NCBI GenBank assembly: GCA_050945135.1
Contig: JBMNSJ010000021.1
Coordinates: 1 to 31,860, forward strand
DNA from: WRIS01 sp050945135
GTDB taxonomy: Bacteria > Actinomycetota > Coriobacteriia > Coriobacteriales > Eggerthellaceae
Direction of reading: 5' to 3'
DNA length: 31,860 bases
Positions 1 to 6,604 of this stretch are shown piece after piece. The translations under genes and the position numbers were made by a program. A model generated the notes under the pieces. It worked only from the letters and a program-made list of their open reading frames with translations, did no database searches and was not told where the DNA came from. Position 1 is the stretch's first letter. Each line of letters starts with the position of its first letter.

Positions 1-121
1 GCAATGGATACGCTACTATAACTACGAACGACCCCATAGCTCGCTTGGCTACAGACCTCCTGCAATCCAAGCGATCGCAGCTTAGAAACTAACATTTTGG
101 TTGGTACAGAAAATGGGGGCA
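1..121 (+). mobile_element. Right end of an IS3-family-like insertion sequence (cut by window edge)
   Basis: The first 85 bases encode the last residues of an IS3-type transposase. About 36 bases after its stop, the sequence ends in a motif that reads TGCCCCCATTTTCTGTACC on the minus strand. That has the form of an IS3-family terminal repeat, which starts with TG and a C-rich block. I place the element boundary near base 121. The left end and the target duplication lie outside the window, so neither can be checked. The element abuts, and appears to interrupt, a FIST-domain gene on the opposite strand. Confidence 0.6.
2..85 (+). CDS. IS3-family transposase, C-terminal fragment (partial at window start)
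   Basis: The open frame enters from the left edge and stops with TAG at 83-85. It contains YYNYERPHSSLGYRPPA, the typical C-terminal signature of IS3-family OrfB transposases (DDE/rve integrase fold), which read roughly YNxERPHSSLGYxTPA. Only 27 residues are visible. The DD(35)E catalytic residues would lie further upstream, so I cannot tell whether the transposase is intact. This is the only mobile-element coding sequence seen in the window. Confidence 0.75.
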   Translation, partial: QWIRYYNYERPHSSLGYRPPAIQAIAA

Positions 122-237
122 GGCCAACCAATAGAATTTGTTTGCAGAGAGCTGAAATCGAGTTGGCTAAGAATGTCTTCAACAGCTTCAGAGGGATCAT
201 CGATTTCTAGCGTAGATGCATGTAAAGTGTTTATCAT
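82..237 (-). pseudogene. FIST-domain sensor protein, N-terminal remnant truncated by the IS
   Basis: This is a 51-codon frame starting at ATG 237, with GGTGAAGGGGA just upstream as ribosome binding site. Residues 1-37 (LEIDDPSEAVEDILSQLD, then NSIG) resemble the start of FIST-domain proteins, which open with a short strand, an EIDDxxxAVxEIxxQLD helix and a KNSxG strand. From about residue 39 the frame lies inside the IS terminal repeat and soon stops, so the last 12-13 residues are not native. FIST proteins are small-molecule sensors often encoded beside c-di-GMP enzymes, which fits the GGDEF-EAL gene directly upstream. The rest of the gene may lie beyond the IS, to the left of the window. 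The family call rests on a short match and is moderate. Confidence 0.5.
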
Positions 238-269
238 AGTGTTCCCCTTCACCCCAATATACTCCTCGC

Positions 270-275
270 ATTCTA
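270..275 (-). promoter_or_regulatory. Possible extended -10 promoter of the FIST remnant
   Basis: On the minus strand the sequence reads TGC then TAGAAT, an extended -10 element, about 33 bases before the ATG at 237. No good -35 box is visible. It would let the FIST gene be transcribed apart from the GGDEF-EAL gene that ends at 365. Confidence 0.3.
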
Positions 276-364
276 GCATAGAAGAACAAAGCAAAAACGT
301 CTTGTAGCCTCTTTGCAATGAAGTAGGTAGCGCTAACTAAGAATCAATAAAGTACGGGCTGAAA

Positions 365-1975
365 CTACGAATCTTGAAGGTTAACTATGGTGGTAGAGCC
401 CACCTTTTCGATGTTGATAAGATTGAGCATAAGCAGAGAGCGACCGTCATCTCGATTAATAACTCTACACTGTGCGTATATAGAGACAAAAGTTCCGCTT
501 TTGCGTTTGAGGCGTAACTTTAAGAGGGCTCTTGTGCTGTTGTGTTGCTCGCTAATCAGGTAATTGTCAAATTGTTCCAGGTCGTTGGGGTGAATCAGGC
601 TGCGGAACCCAGCCATCGTGTGTTCCATAAAATCACGATAGGATACATATCCCAGAATAAAGGCAACTTCATTGTTGGAGAACAGAACAGGATAGTTATC
701 ACGATTTGCAAGACCAAGTAACGCTCCGGGTAGATTGCGCACAAAGGCAGCCAATGCCTCTCTTACGTTTTTATCATCAGCTGCACTTTTTTCGCCGTGT
801 GCCGGTAACAAACCCAGCGCTTCAGTAAGTGCATCTTCTGAAGCTCGCAAGACATCCTCTTGGTCTTTCTGCACAGAGATATCGGTCAGCCTTCCGAAGT
901 AGATACTGCGGTCACCCTCTTTCGTGAGAAAGAAAGCCTTTACCTTTACCCAGATGAATAAGCCATCAGCGCGTCTCTGGCAAAACTCGTCTTCTGCTCC
1001 CAAGACAGGATGTTTTTCCGACTCCCTTAAGAGCCCAACGGTTTCTTCAATTACTTCTTTTGGGGCTCGGCGGAAGAAGTCAAGTCTATCCTCCTCATCT
1101 TTGGGAGGATTGTCTCCGACCAGCTGGAAATACCGATTGTTTGCCTGGATGAGCTCAAGATCACCATCAGGGCTAACTCCGTAAATAGCGATGCCGCCCA
1201 AAATAGAATCGAGGATGGTTTTATTCGTTACATAGTTTTGTATAAGATCAACAGGGCTTAGCAACTCTACTTGCTTTCGGTTTGCTCCTAAATAATCGAT
1301 GATGTTTTCTTGGCCTAGGAGGGCTTCGAGACTTTCGACTGGAAGCGGGCGGTAGAAGTAATAACCCTGGACAAAATCACAATTGATACTCTTAAGGAAT
1401 TCGACTTGTTCTTCGGTTTCTGCTCCTTCGGCGATTACCGAAAGCCCCATGGTGTGTGCCATACTTACGACGGCATCTAAGATGCTCTCTCCGCGAGATA
1501 AAACATTTTCTGACAGCTCAAGAAACCTCATATCAATCTTGAGAATGTCGACAGGAATATTCTTGAGCATATTAAGCGAGGAGTAACCGCTCCCGAAATC
1601 ATCCATGAGCAATGTAAAGCCACGTTCTTTTAAATCGATTACTGCATCGATTACTGCGTCGTCTTCGACAAAGGCACTCTCGGTTATTTCGAGCTCAAGG
1701 AACGAGCGATCGATATTGTATTTCTTAATGAAGGATTCAAGTGAGTTAGCTACGTCAACGAATTGAAGATCCGCACGCGAAATATTTACCGAGATGGGAA
1801 GGGTGGGTATGCCCGCATCAAGCCACTCTCTCGTCTGGCGGCATGCTTCCTCCCAAACCAGTAAGTCGAGATTGGCAATGAGCCCCGTGCGCTCAAGCAA
1901 AGGAATGAATGCTCCTGGGAAGACAAGTCCTTTTGTTGGGTGCTGCCAGCGAACGAGCGCCTCCAGCCCAACCAT
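365..1975 (-). CDS. EAL phosphodiesterase with two C-terminal PAS domains (downstream half of a frameshifted gene)
   Basis: This frame holds an EAL domain followed by two PAS-like modules. The EAL hallmarks are present: EALVR near its start, SVNISR, ELEITES, DDFGSGYSSL, the KID lysine, AEGAE and the FVQGYYF end. It is therefore expected to hydrolyse c-di-GMP to pGpG in the cytoplasm. The last ~270 residues form PAS folds (LGGIAIYGVSPDG... and YPVLFSNNEVAFILGY...). The first ATG at 1975 has no ribosome binding site and falls inside the EAL domain. The missing domain start (KEFILHYQPKCNLRTGQ) sits in the same frame upstream, after the end of the GGDEF frame. The real gene is thus 365-3320, about 984 residues, broken by one extra base in the A7 run at 2028-2034. 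Without a correction this half is probably not translated. Confidence 0.8.
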   Translation of the reverse strand: MVGLEALVRWQHPTKGLVFPGAFIPLLERTGLIANLDLLVWEEACRQTREWLDAGIPTLPISVNISRADLQFVDVANSLESFIKKYNIDRSFLELEITESAFVEDDAVIDAVIDLKERGFTLLMDDFGSGYSSLNMLKNIPVDILKIDMRFLELSENVLSRGESILDAVVSMAHTMGLSVIAEGAETEEQVEFLKSINCDFVQGYYFYRPLPVESLEALLGQENIIDYLGANRKQVELLSPVDLIQNYVTNKTILDSILGGIAIYGVSPDGDLELIQANNRYFQLVGDNPPKDEEDRLDFFRRAPKEVIEETVGLLRESEKHPVLGAEDEFCQRRADGLFIWVKVKAFFLTKEGDRSIYFGRLTDISVQKDQEDVLRASEDALTEALGLLPAHGEKSAADDKNVREALAAFVRNLPGALLGLANRDNYPVLFSNNEVAFILGYVSYRDFMEHTMAGFRSLIHPNDLEQFDNYLISEQHNSTRALLKLRLKRKSGTFVSIYAQCRVINRDDGRSLLMLNLINIEKVGSTTIVNLQDS

Positions 1976-3320
1976 TTGTCCGGTTCTTAGATTGCATTTT
2001 GGCTGGTAATGAAGGATGAACTCTTTGTTTTTTTATGGCTTGTTCTATCTCGGTTAGTGCTTTTGGCTCTTCTTCGAGTCGGCGTGTCATAGTGTCTTCA
2101 TACCAGGCGATACGAGAAGAGTAGCGACCTTTTGCTACCGTCATGGCGGTCATGGCGTGATCGCAATAGGTGCTGACAGGAACCGAAAGATCGTGAATTG
2201 CCGCAACACCAATTGCGGGAAGGCACTCTACATCGTAATCTGGCTTGTTGATAGCCTTACTCAGTCGGTCAACTATGTTTTCGTGATCTGTCGTTCCTTG
2301 GGGAAGGATAATCATGAAATCATCGCCACCGATATAACCAACAAGACCGGTGTAGGCCTTTTTTAAGTCGAGAAGTTCGTTAGCTATGGACTTCAAAACA
2401 AGGTCTCCTGCATCACGACCATAGCGTTCGTTAAAAATCTTGAAATGTTCGATATCGATATAGAGTACTTCGTATGCCGTATCGTGATTGTCGTGAAGCA
2501 TTACTTCTGCTCTATCGAAAAAAGCTTGCGAGGTGTAAAGCCCCGTGAGAGAGTCTCGTTCAAGAAGCTGGTTGAGATAGTCTTTGCTATTTTTGGTGTT
2601 ACCATCAGGAGATTTACGTTCTTCGTCAACATCTACCATGAAAAACATGAACACGACGTCATCGTCTTGCTCTCGTTTTAGAGGTATAGCCACTTGAGAT
2701 ACCCAACCCCATCCGCCATCAACAAGCTTGCGTCGGTACTCCTCTTGCGCGCTTCTGTTTTCCTTATAGAGCTCTTGCAGTGTATCGGTGTTCCAGAGCG
2801 AGAGGTACGTTTCGCGGTCGTCGGGGTGAATAAAGGTGTCTGCACCCTTTTCGATTGTTTCAGAGATGGTATCAAGGGGAGGGAAATCTATATATTTTTC
2901 CTGGTCAAGGAATAGTCTATTAATAGTATTTTTGGTTATATTTACTTCGCTTAATTTGTCGTAGCGCATTTGCTTGTCAAAAAGTAAAAGCAAATCAGGG
3001 TTTTGATCGATTCCGCGACCATTGATGAGAATACAAGATCCGTGGTCTGGCCATTCAAGAGTCATGTACGAAAGATCTACCCAGCTATTAAGTAGGTGGT
3101 TGAATACAACTGCCTGGTTAATGCCTGATGTAATGCGTTCTTTCCAGGGGCAGTCGTCGCAGATTTGGCTTAAGCCACGAAGCGACTCGTAGCAATAATC
3201 GCCAATCTGCGCTTTAGGGAAGAGTCGATGAGTTTCTTGATCGATAGAAACCAGGCGATAATCGGGGTCGATAACATAGGCGTGATTCGGGACGAGTCCT
3301 GTATCAAGCTCCTTGCGCAT
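1893..3320 (-). CDS. PAS-PAS-GGDEF signalling protein (upstream half of the frameshifted GGDEF-EAL gene)
   Basis: I start it at ATG 3320, which has AGAAGGGG about 8 bases upstream, rather than at an earlier ATG (3368) without one. Residues 1-105 look like a PAS-type sensor with a CDDCPW cysteine pair. A second PAS/PAC segment follows (YRRKLVDGGWGWVSQ, ending MVDVDEE). A GGDEF domain begins at DSLTGLYTSQAFF, with signature GGDDF near residue 331. Its fourth position is D instead of E, the usual DxDxFK is IDIEHFK, and no RxxD inhibitory site precedes it. It may therefore bind GTP as a regulatory domain rather than make c-di-GMP (inference). At an A7 run the frame leaves the EAL frame and ends after about 45 nonsense residues. 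An A6 run would join it to the EAL half. The nagB gene is divergent. Confidence 0.75.
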   Translation of the reverse strand: MRKELDTGLVPNHAYVIDPDYRLVSIDQETHRLFPKAQIGDYCYESLRGLSQICDDCPWKERITSGINQAVVFNHLLNSWVDLSYMTLEWPDHGSCILINGRGIDQNPDLLLLFDKQMRYDKLSEVNITKNTINRLFLDQEKYIDFPPLDTISETIEKGADTFIHPDDRETYLSLWNTDTLQELYKENRSAQEEYRRKLVDGGWGWVSQVAIPLKREQDDDVVFMFFMVDVDEERKSPDGNTKNSKDYLNQLLERDSLTGLYTSQAFFDRAEVMLHDNHDTAYEVLYIDIEHFKIFNERYGRDAGDLVLKSIANELLDLKKAYTGLVGYIGGDDFMIILPQGTTDHENIVDRLSKAINKPDYDVECLPAIGVAAIHDLSVPVSTYCDHAMTAMTVAKGRYSSRIAWYEDTMTRRLEEEPKALTEIEQAIKKQRVHPSLPAKMQSKNRTNGWAGGARSLAAPNKRTCLPRSIHSFA

Positions 3321-3638
3321 TATATTTACCCCTTCTGCCACGTTATGGTATGTCCCTAACCATCCCATAAACTCGTAGTGACATTATACGTGTTCGGCTC
3401 TTCACGGCAACGGAAATCATTATGACAATAGAGGGCTTTGAGCAAAATCAGCAGAGCATGTGTAGCTTAACGCCTAAAGAAAGAGAGGTATCCCGCTTCT
3501 TATGTGGGGTTAAACGATTGCGAGTGAAGTCCTTGGAAAAAATGTAGGCGCTTATTTCATTTTGGTATCAATCTAGAGTCAAAAAGATATACTGGAAAAG
3601 TTTCAAAGAAAACTACAAGAAGGGATTGGGTGTTGCCC
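3321..3638. other. Divergent intergenic region between the GGDEF-EAL gene and nagB
   Basis: No gene was found in these 318 bases. Both flanking genes read outward, so promoters for both should lie here. For nagB, TATACT at 3588-3593 is the best -10 candidate. The nearest -35-like hexamer, TTGGTA at 3562-3567, is 20 bases away, which is too far for a standard promoter. I see no convincing promoter on the minus strand and no clear operator dyad. Confidence 0.4.
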
Positions 3639-4364
3639 ATGCGTGTGTGTCGAATGAAGAGCTATGACGATATGAGTAATAAGGCTGCGGATATCATTGC
3701 GGCGCAAATTATACTGAAGCCCGATAGTGTTCTTGGTTTAGCTACCGGATCAAGTCCTATTGGTGCCTATCAATCTCTTGTCTCGAGATATGAGGCAGGA
3801 GCTCTTGATTTTGCTGATATCACGTCATTTAACCTTGACGAGTATGTGGGGCTCGAGCAGACACACGATCAAAGCTATCGCTACTTTATGGAAGACAATC
3901 TGTTTAGTAAGGTAAATATAGACTCCAAAAATGTTAATTTTCTCAACGGCATGGCACTAGACGCAATCGCTGAATGTCAGCGTTATGAAAGCGCTATTGA
4001 GGAAAAAGGAGGAATCGATCTTCAGCTTCTTGGTATTGGGCACAACGGACATATTGCTTTTAATGAGCCCAGTGATGCCTTCGTTAAGAATACTTTTAAG
4101 GTGGAACTTACCCAACGCACCATCGAGGCTAATACACGCTTTTTTGCATCAGAATCTGAGGTGCCAAGATTTGCTCTGACTATGGGCATTGGGCCGATTA
4201 TGCGAGCACGGAGTATTGTAGTTGTGGTATCGGGCAGTGATAAGGCAGAAGCGGTACGTGATGCCCTCTCCGGACCAATTACCCCTAAAGTACCTGCGTC
4301 AATTCTGCAACTTCACGAACATGTAGTGATTGTTGGGGACGAAGACGCGCTTTCTTTAGTATAG
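3639..4364 (+). CDS. nagB: Glucosamine-6-phosphate deaminase
   Basis: NagB converts glucosamine 6-phosphate to fructose 6-phosphate and ammonia, the last step of amino-sugar catabolism. The 241-residue protein has the short Bacillus-type length. It shows ATGSSPIGAY (phosphate loop), NLDEYVGL (catalytic Asp), LLGIGHNGHIAFNEP (active-site His and Glu) and the GxSKAEAVR-like segment GSDKAEAVRDAL. ATG 3639 aligns best with the family N-terminus (MRVCRMKSYDDMS), but it lies 14 bases from the AAGAAGGGA ribosome site. GTG 3630 or TTG 3633 are better spaced and would add two or three residues. No nagA or sugar transporter is next to it, and a strong terminator follows, so it is probably monocistronic. 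Confidence 0.93.
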   Translation: MRVCRMKSYDDMSNKAADIIAAQIILKPDSVLGLATGSSPIGAYQSLVSRYEAGALDFADITSFNLDEYVGLEQTHDQSYRYFMEDNLFSKVNIDSKNVNFLNGMALDAIAECQRYESAIEEKGGIDLQLLGIGHNGHIAFNEPSDAFVKNTFKVELTQRTIEANTRFFASESEVPRFALTMGIGPIMRARSIVVVVSGSDKAEAVRDALSGPITPKVPASILQLHEHVVIVGDEDALSLV

Positions 4365-4406
4365 AAGAGACGACCACTGGGAGCCGCAAGAAAGCTCTTC
4401 ACGAAG

Positions 4407-4430
4407 AAAAGCCCGCTAGGGCGGGCTTTT
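4407..4430. terminator. Strong intrinsic terminator after nagB, probably bidirectional
   Basis: The hairpin is GCCCGC-TAGG-GCGGGC, flanked by AAAA on the left and TTTT on the right. It works as a terminator on both strands: for nagB on the plus strand and for the 34-residue minus-strand gene that runs toward it. Confidence 0.85.
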
Positions 4431-4456
4431 CTATCATAATCAGCTATAGTTGATTA

Positions 4457-4478
4457 ACTGAAAACTTGAGTTTTCAGT
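4457..4478. repeat. Perfect 10-bp inverted repeat downstream of the small membrane gene
   Basis: The arms ACTGAAAACT and AGTTTTCAGT are separated by only TG. A two-base spacer is too tight for an RNA hairpin without opening the stem, so this may be a protein-binding dyad as easily as a weak terminator. It sits between the stop of the 34-residue gene and the nagB terminator. Confidence 0.5.
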
Positions 4479-4487
4479 AGTCCGTAC

Positions 4488-4592
4488 TTATGCAGGCATA
4501 ATAACGGCGAGTGCAATGGTGATGCAAATCATAGAAGCAACGACAACAACATTGACGATGTTCATCTTGGTTTTGTTCTCTTGTTTACTCAT
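4488..4592 (-). CDS. 34-residue single-span membrane peptide, unknown function
   Basis: I do not recognise this gene. The frame runs from ATG 4592 to TAA, after a purine-rich AAGAAAGGAAAGAAG ribosome site. The product begins with a charged, polar segment (MSKQENKTKMN), followed by an uninterrupted hydrophobic stretch of about 22 residues with one Cys and three Met, ending in VIMPA. That predicts one membrane helix with the N-terminus in the cytoplasm. It has its own leader and lies between the nagB terminator and a divergent Crp/Fnr-type regulator that could control it. Good support comes from the ribosome site, the helix-like composition and the terminator. There is no homology evidence. Confidence 0.55.
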   Translation of the reverse strand: MSKQENKTKMNIVNVVVVASMICITIALAVIMPA

Positions 4593-4608
4593 CTTCTTTC
4601 CTTTCTTG

Positions 4609-4640
4609 AAGTACGGACATTTTTGTCCCCCCTTAGGACA
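4609..4640 (-). promoter_or_regulatory. Leader of the 34-residue gene with competing hairpins
   Basis: The plus strand carries GGACA (4615-4619), TGTCC (4624-4628) and GGACA (4636-4640). The middle block can pair with either neighbour but not both, giving alternative hairpins in the minus-strand transcript. In addition, AAGTACGGAC (4609-4618) is perfectly complementary to GTCCGTACTT (4480-4489), which spans the stop codon of the gene. This is seen directly. A regulatory role is inference. Confidence 0.4.
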
Positions 4641-4737
4641 GCGACATTATTCTTGCATAAAGAAAAAGAGGGTGTTGTTGTTTTTCAAACAGATAACTTA
4701 GTTTTCTGGAGAGCTAATGGGGCAAAAAGCGATAATA

Positions 4738-4791
4738 GTGTAAAAAATTAAGGAGAGGTCTACAAAACAGAGTAAATTGTAGACTTTACAC
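4738..4791. promoter_or_regulatory. Nested inverted repeats upstream of the Crp/Fnr-type regulator (candidate operator)
   Basis: GTCTACA (4758-4764) and TGTAGAC (4778-4784) form a 7-bp dyad with 13 bases between. Outside it, GTGTAAA (4738-4744) matches TTTACAC (4785-4791). The regulator starts 22 bases later, so an autoregulatory site or a structured leader is plausible. The dyad does not match the classical FNR (TTGAT-N4-ATCAA) or CRP (TGTGA-N6-TCACA) site. Confidence 0.4.
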
Positions 4792-4813
4792 TGGGTGAGA
4801 CACGGGAGACAGA

Positions 4814-5512
4814 ATGGTTGCATCTGAAATTGAGTTTCGAGAGTGTTATCGAGATTTGGCAGGAACGCCGCTAACGGACCAAATCAGCGAAGAGGAATTC
4901 GTTCAAATTTGCGAGAGCCACGATGTACACTTAAAGCATTGCCAAACAGGCGATAAGGTGCTTACCGTCGACTCCCCAAAAGATGCCGTTGCGGTGGTGG
5001 TCAGCGGACGCATCTATGCCATTCAAGAGGACTTTAATGGCAAGAGATTCATTATCAAGATGGCAGAAGCAGGCGAAGCGCTATCTTTCACCGTCTCTAA
5101 GATTAAAAACGATAATCTCTCCTATTCTGCCGAGGCTGTTGCCAAGGATACAAGGGTGCTCTTGCTTAGCGTAAAGAACCTTATTGAGCCATGGCCAGTT
5201 ACAGAGCCGGAAAGCACCTTTGTGAGAAACCTGTTCATGTTCATGCTTTCAGCACATCACACCACGTACCAGCACTTGATTGACTTAAGTAAGCGCTCAA
5301 CGCGCGAGAAACTTATTGCCTATCTACTTAATACTGCGCTCGTGCAGCAAAGTAACGACATCACCATTCATCTCACACGCCAAGAACTTGCGGATTATCT
5401 TTGTGTTGATCGCAGTGCGATGTCGACAGAGCTCGGAAAACTCAAGAAAGCGGGATTCATGGATTATTCGGGCAACCACTTCATTTTGCATGATATGTCC
5501 AAATACCTGTAA
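4814..5512 (+). CDS. Crp/Fnr-family transcriptional regulator
   Basis: The 232-residue protein has the two-part Crp/Fnr plan. An N-terminal cyclic-nucleotide-binding-like beta-roll spans about residues 20-125 (TGDKVLTVDSPKDAVAVVVSGRIYAIQEDFNGKRFIIKM). A dimer helix follows, then a C-terminal winged helix with RSTREKLIAYLL and the helix-turn-helix LTRQELADYLCVDRSAMSTELGKL. It lacks the clustered N-terminal cysteines of FNR, so it probably does not sense oxygen through an Fe-S cluster. The cAMP phosphate-binding Arg/Ser motif is not evident either, so the ligand is unknown. It stands alone, divergent from the small membrane gene at 4488-4592, with dyads upstream. ATG 4814 follows CGGGAGACAGA. 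Confidence 0.88.
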   Translation: MVASEIEFRECYRDLAGTPLTDQISEEEFVQICESHDVHLKHCQTGDKVLTVDSPKDAVAVVVSGRIYAIQEDFNGKRFIIKMAEAGEALSFTVSKIKNDNLSYSAEAVAKDTRVLLLSVKNLIEPWPVTEPESTFVRNLFMFMLSAHHTTYQHLIDLSKRSTREKLIAYLLNTALVQQSNDITIHLTRQELADYLCVDRSAMSTELGKLKKAGFMDYSGNHFILHDMSKYL

Positions 5513-5521
5513 TTTTCTACA

Positions 5522-5550
5522 TTGACGCATCTTAATACGAGCCTTATAAC
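5522..5550 (+). promoter_or_regulatory. Candidate sigma-70-type promoter of tatA
   Basis: TTGACG (5522-5527) and TATAAC (5545-5550) are 17 bases apart, close to the vegetative consensus. About 135 bases separate it from the tatA start, leaving room for a leader. Confidence 0.5.
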
Positions 5551-5689
5551 GCTTTGTGGTACTATCATCGGGCAGAGCTTACGGGATGTTCTTTTCAATG
5601 AGAGCGCTCCCAAACTTTGTTGCATGTGGTAATCTGTCGGGGTTTAACGGACGAGGCAGCGTAGCTGTTTTGGATGCTTGGAGGACTGT

Positions 5690-5974
5690 ATGAAAATCGG
5701 CGGTATCGGCGTTCCCGAACTACTTATTATCTTAGCGGTTGCGCTTTTGATATTTGGGCCAAAGAATCTTCCTAAACTGGGAAGTGCTTTGGGTAAAACG
5801 GTAAAGAATTTGCGTGATGGTATGGGCGGCTCTAGCAAAGAACTCGAAGAAGAAATCGACGAGGAAGAAGTTGTCGAAGAGGTCGAGGAAGAGAAGCCTG
5901 CAAGAAAAACCACAAAGAGAGCTTCAACGACTACAAAAAAAGCTGCTCCTAAGAAGGACGCGAGCGAAGAATAA
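5690..5974 (+). CDS. tatA: Sec-independent (twin-arginine) translocase subunit TatA/TatE
   Basis: TatA forms the pore-like oligomer that moves folded proteins across the membrane with TatC. ATG 5690 follows TGGAGGA, so the 94-residue form starting MKIGGIG is preferred over an upstream TTG in frame. Residues 5-22 form the short membrane helix (VPELLIILAVALLIFG). The FGPKNLPKLG hinge and the amphipathic helix GSALGKTVKNLRDGM follow. The tail is first very acidic (EEEIDEEEVVEEVEEE) and then lysine/alanine/threonine-rich, as is common in actinobacterial TatA. No tatC is in the window. A terminator follows, so the gene appears monocistronic. Confidence 0.92.
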   Translation: MKIGGIGVPELLIILAVALLIFGPKNLPKLGSALGKTVKNLRDGMGGSSKELEEEIDEEEVVEEVEEEKPARKTTKRASTTTKKAAPKKDASEE

Positions 5975-5991
5975 TAGTACCAAGATAGATT

Positions 5992-6030
5992 CGCGGCACG
6001 TGCTCGTACAGGTTCACCTGCCGCGTTTTT
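5992..6030 (+). terminator. Intrinsic terminator after tatA
   Basis: CGCGGCA (5992-5998) pairs with TGCCGCG (6019-6025). The stem is extended by GTG/CAC after a mismatch, and TTTTT follows. Confidence 0.75.
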
Positions 6031-6091
6031 CTATTCTGTTTTATATGGGTGGAGGGATCGTCTAAAACAGACGGTCAAAAGTATTTGGCTC

Positions 6092-6116
6092 GCAGGCTTG
6101 CAGCCTGCATGTTTTT
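6092..6116 (+). terminator. Terminator-like hairpin in the greA leader
   Basis: GCAGGCT-TGC-AGCCTGC is a 7-bp stem followed after two bases by GTTTTT. It ends only 16 bases before the greA ATG, so it must be read through for greA to be expressed. It may act as an attenuator. See the finding on greA. Confidence 0.5.
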
Positions 6117-6132
6117 AGATAGGTGAGTTTTG

Positions 6133-6603
6133 ATGGCAGACAAGGATACAATCCTTACCGAAGAAGGAAAACTGAAGCTCGAAGAGGAACTGCATTTTCT
6201 TGAGACAGTCAAGAGGGCAGAGATTGGCGAGAGAATCAAAGCCGCTCGCGAGTTCGGCGATATCTCTGAAAACTCTGAATATGATGATGCAAAAAATGAG
6301 CAAGGAATGATGGAGGCACGTATTGCTGAAATCAGCAGAATACTGAGCGAAGCTACGGTAGTTACTGCTCCAAAGCGTTCGAGTAAGGTAAATATTGGAA
6401 GTATGGTAACGGTGGATATGGATGGTCGCGAGCGATTGTTCACCATTGTGGGAGGCGCCGAAAGCGATGCGTCGAGCGGGCGAATATCGAACGAGTCGCC
6501 AGTTGGCTCGGCTCTCCTGGGTAAGAAAAAAGGGGAAGTGGTCGAAGTCCTCGGGCCCACAGGAAAGCAGATCACGATGACCGTCAAAAAAATCGAGCAT
6601 TAA
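6133..6603 (+). CDS. greA: Transcription elongation factor GreA
   Basis: GreA rescues backtracked RNA polymerase by stimulating transcript cleavage through the secondary channel. The protein has 156 residues, the normal length. The N-terminal coiled coil spans about residues 1-75 and carries the acidic tip GDISENSEYDDAKNEQ, whose Asp and Glu act in cleavage. The C-terminal FKBP-like domain (VNIGSMVTVDM... SPVGSALLGKKKGEVVEVLGPTG) is complete. ATG 6133 follows AGGTGAG. An in-frame TTG directly before it is less likely. A hairpin with a U-run precedes the gene and another follows it, so its transcript may be separate from lysS. Confidence 0.95.
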   Translation: MADKDTILTEEGKLKLEEELHFLETVKRAEIGERIKAAREFGDISENSEYDDAKNEQGMMEARIAEISRILSEATVVTAPKRSSKVNIGSMVTVDMDGRERLFTIVGGAESDASSGRISNESPVGSALLGKKKGEVVEVLGPTGKQITMTVKKIEH

Positions 6604-6604
6604 T

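Noticed and set aside
2028..2034. Programmed -1 ribosomal frameshift at the A7 run
   Set aside because: A -1 shift leads to a third frame, not the EAL frame. Only a +1 shift or an RNA/DNA indel would join the halves.
4516..4701. A plus-strand 61-residue hydrophobic frame
   Set aside because: It is the antisense shadow of the 34-residue minus-strand gene, which has the better ribosome site and a terminator.
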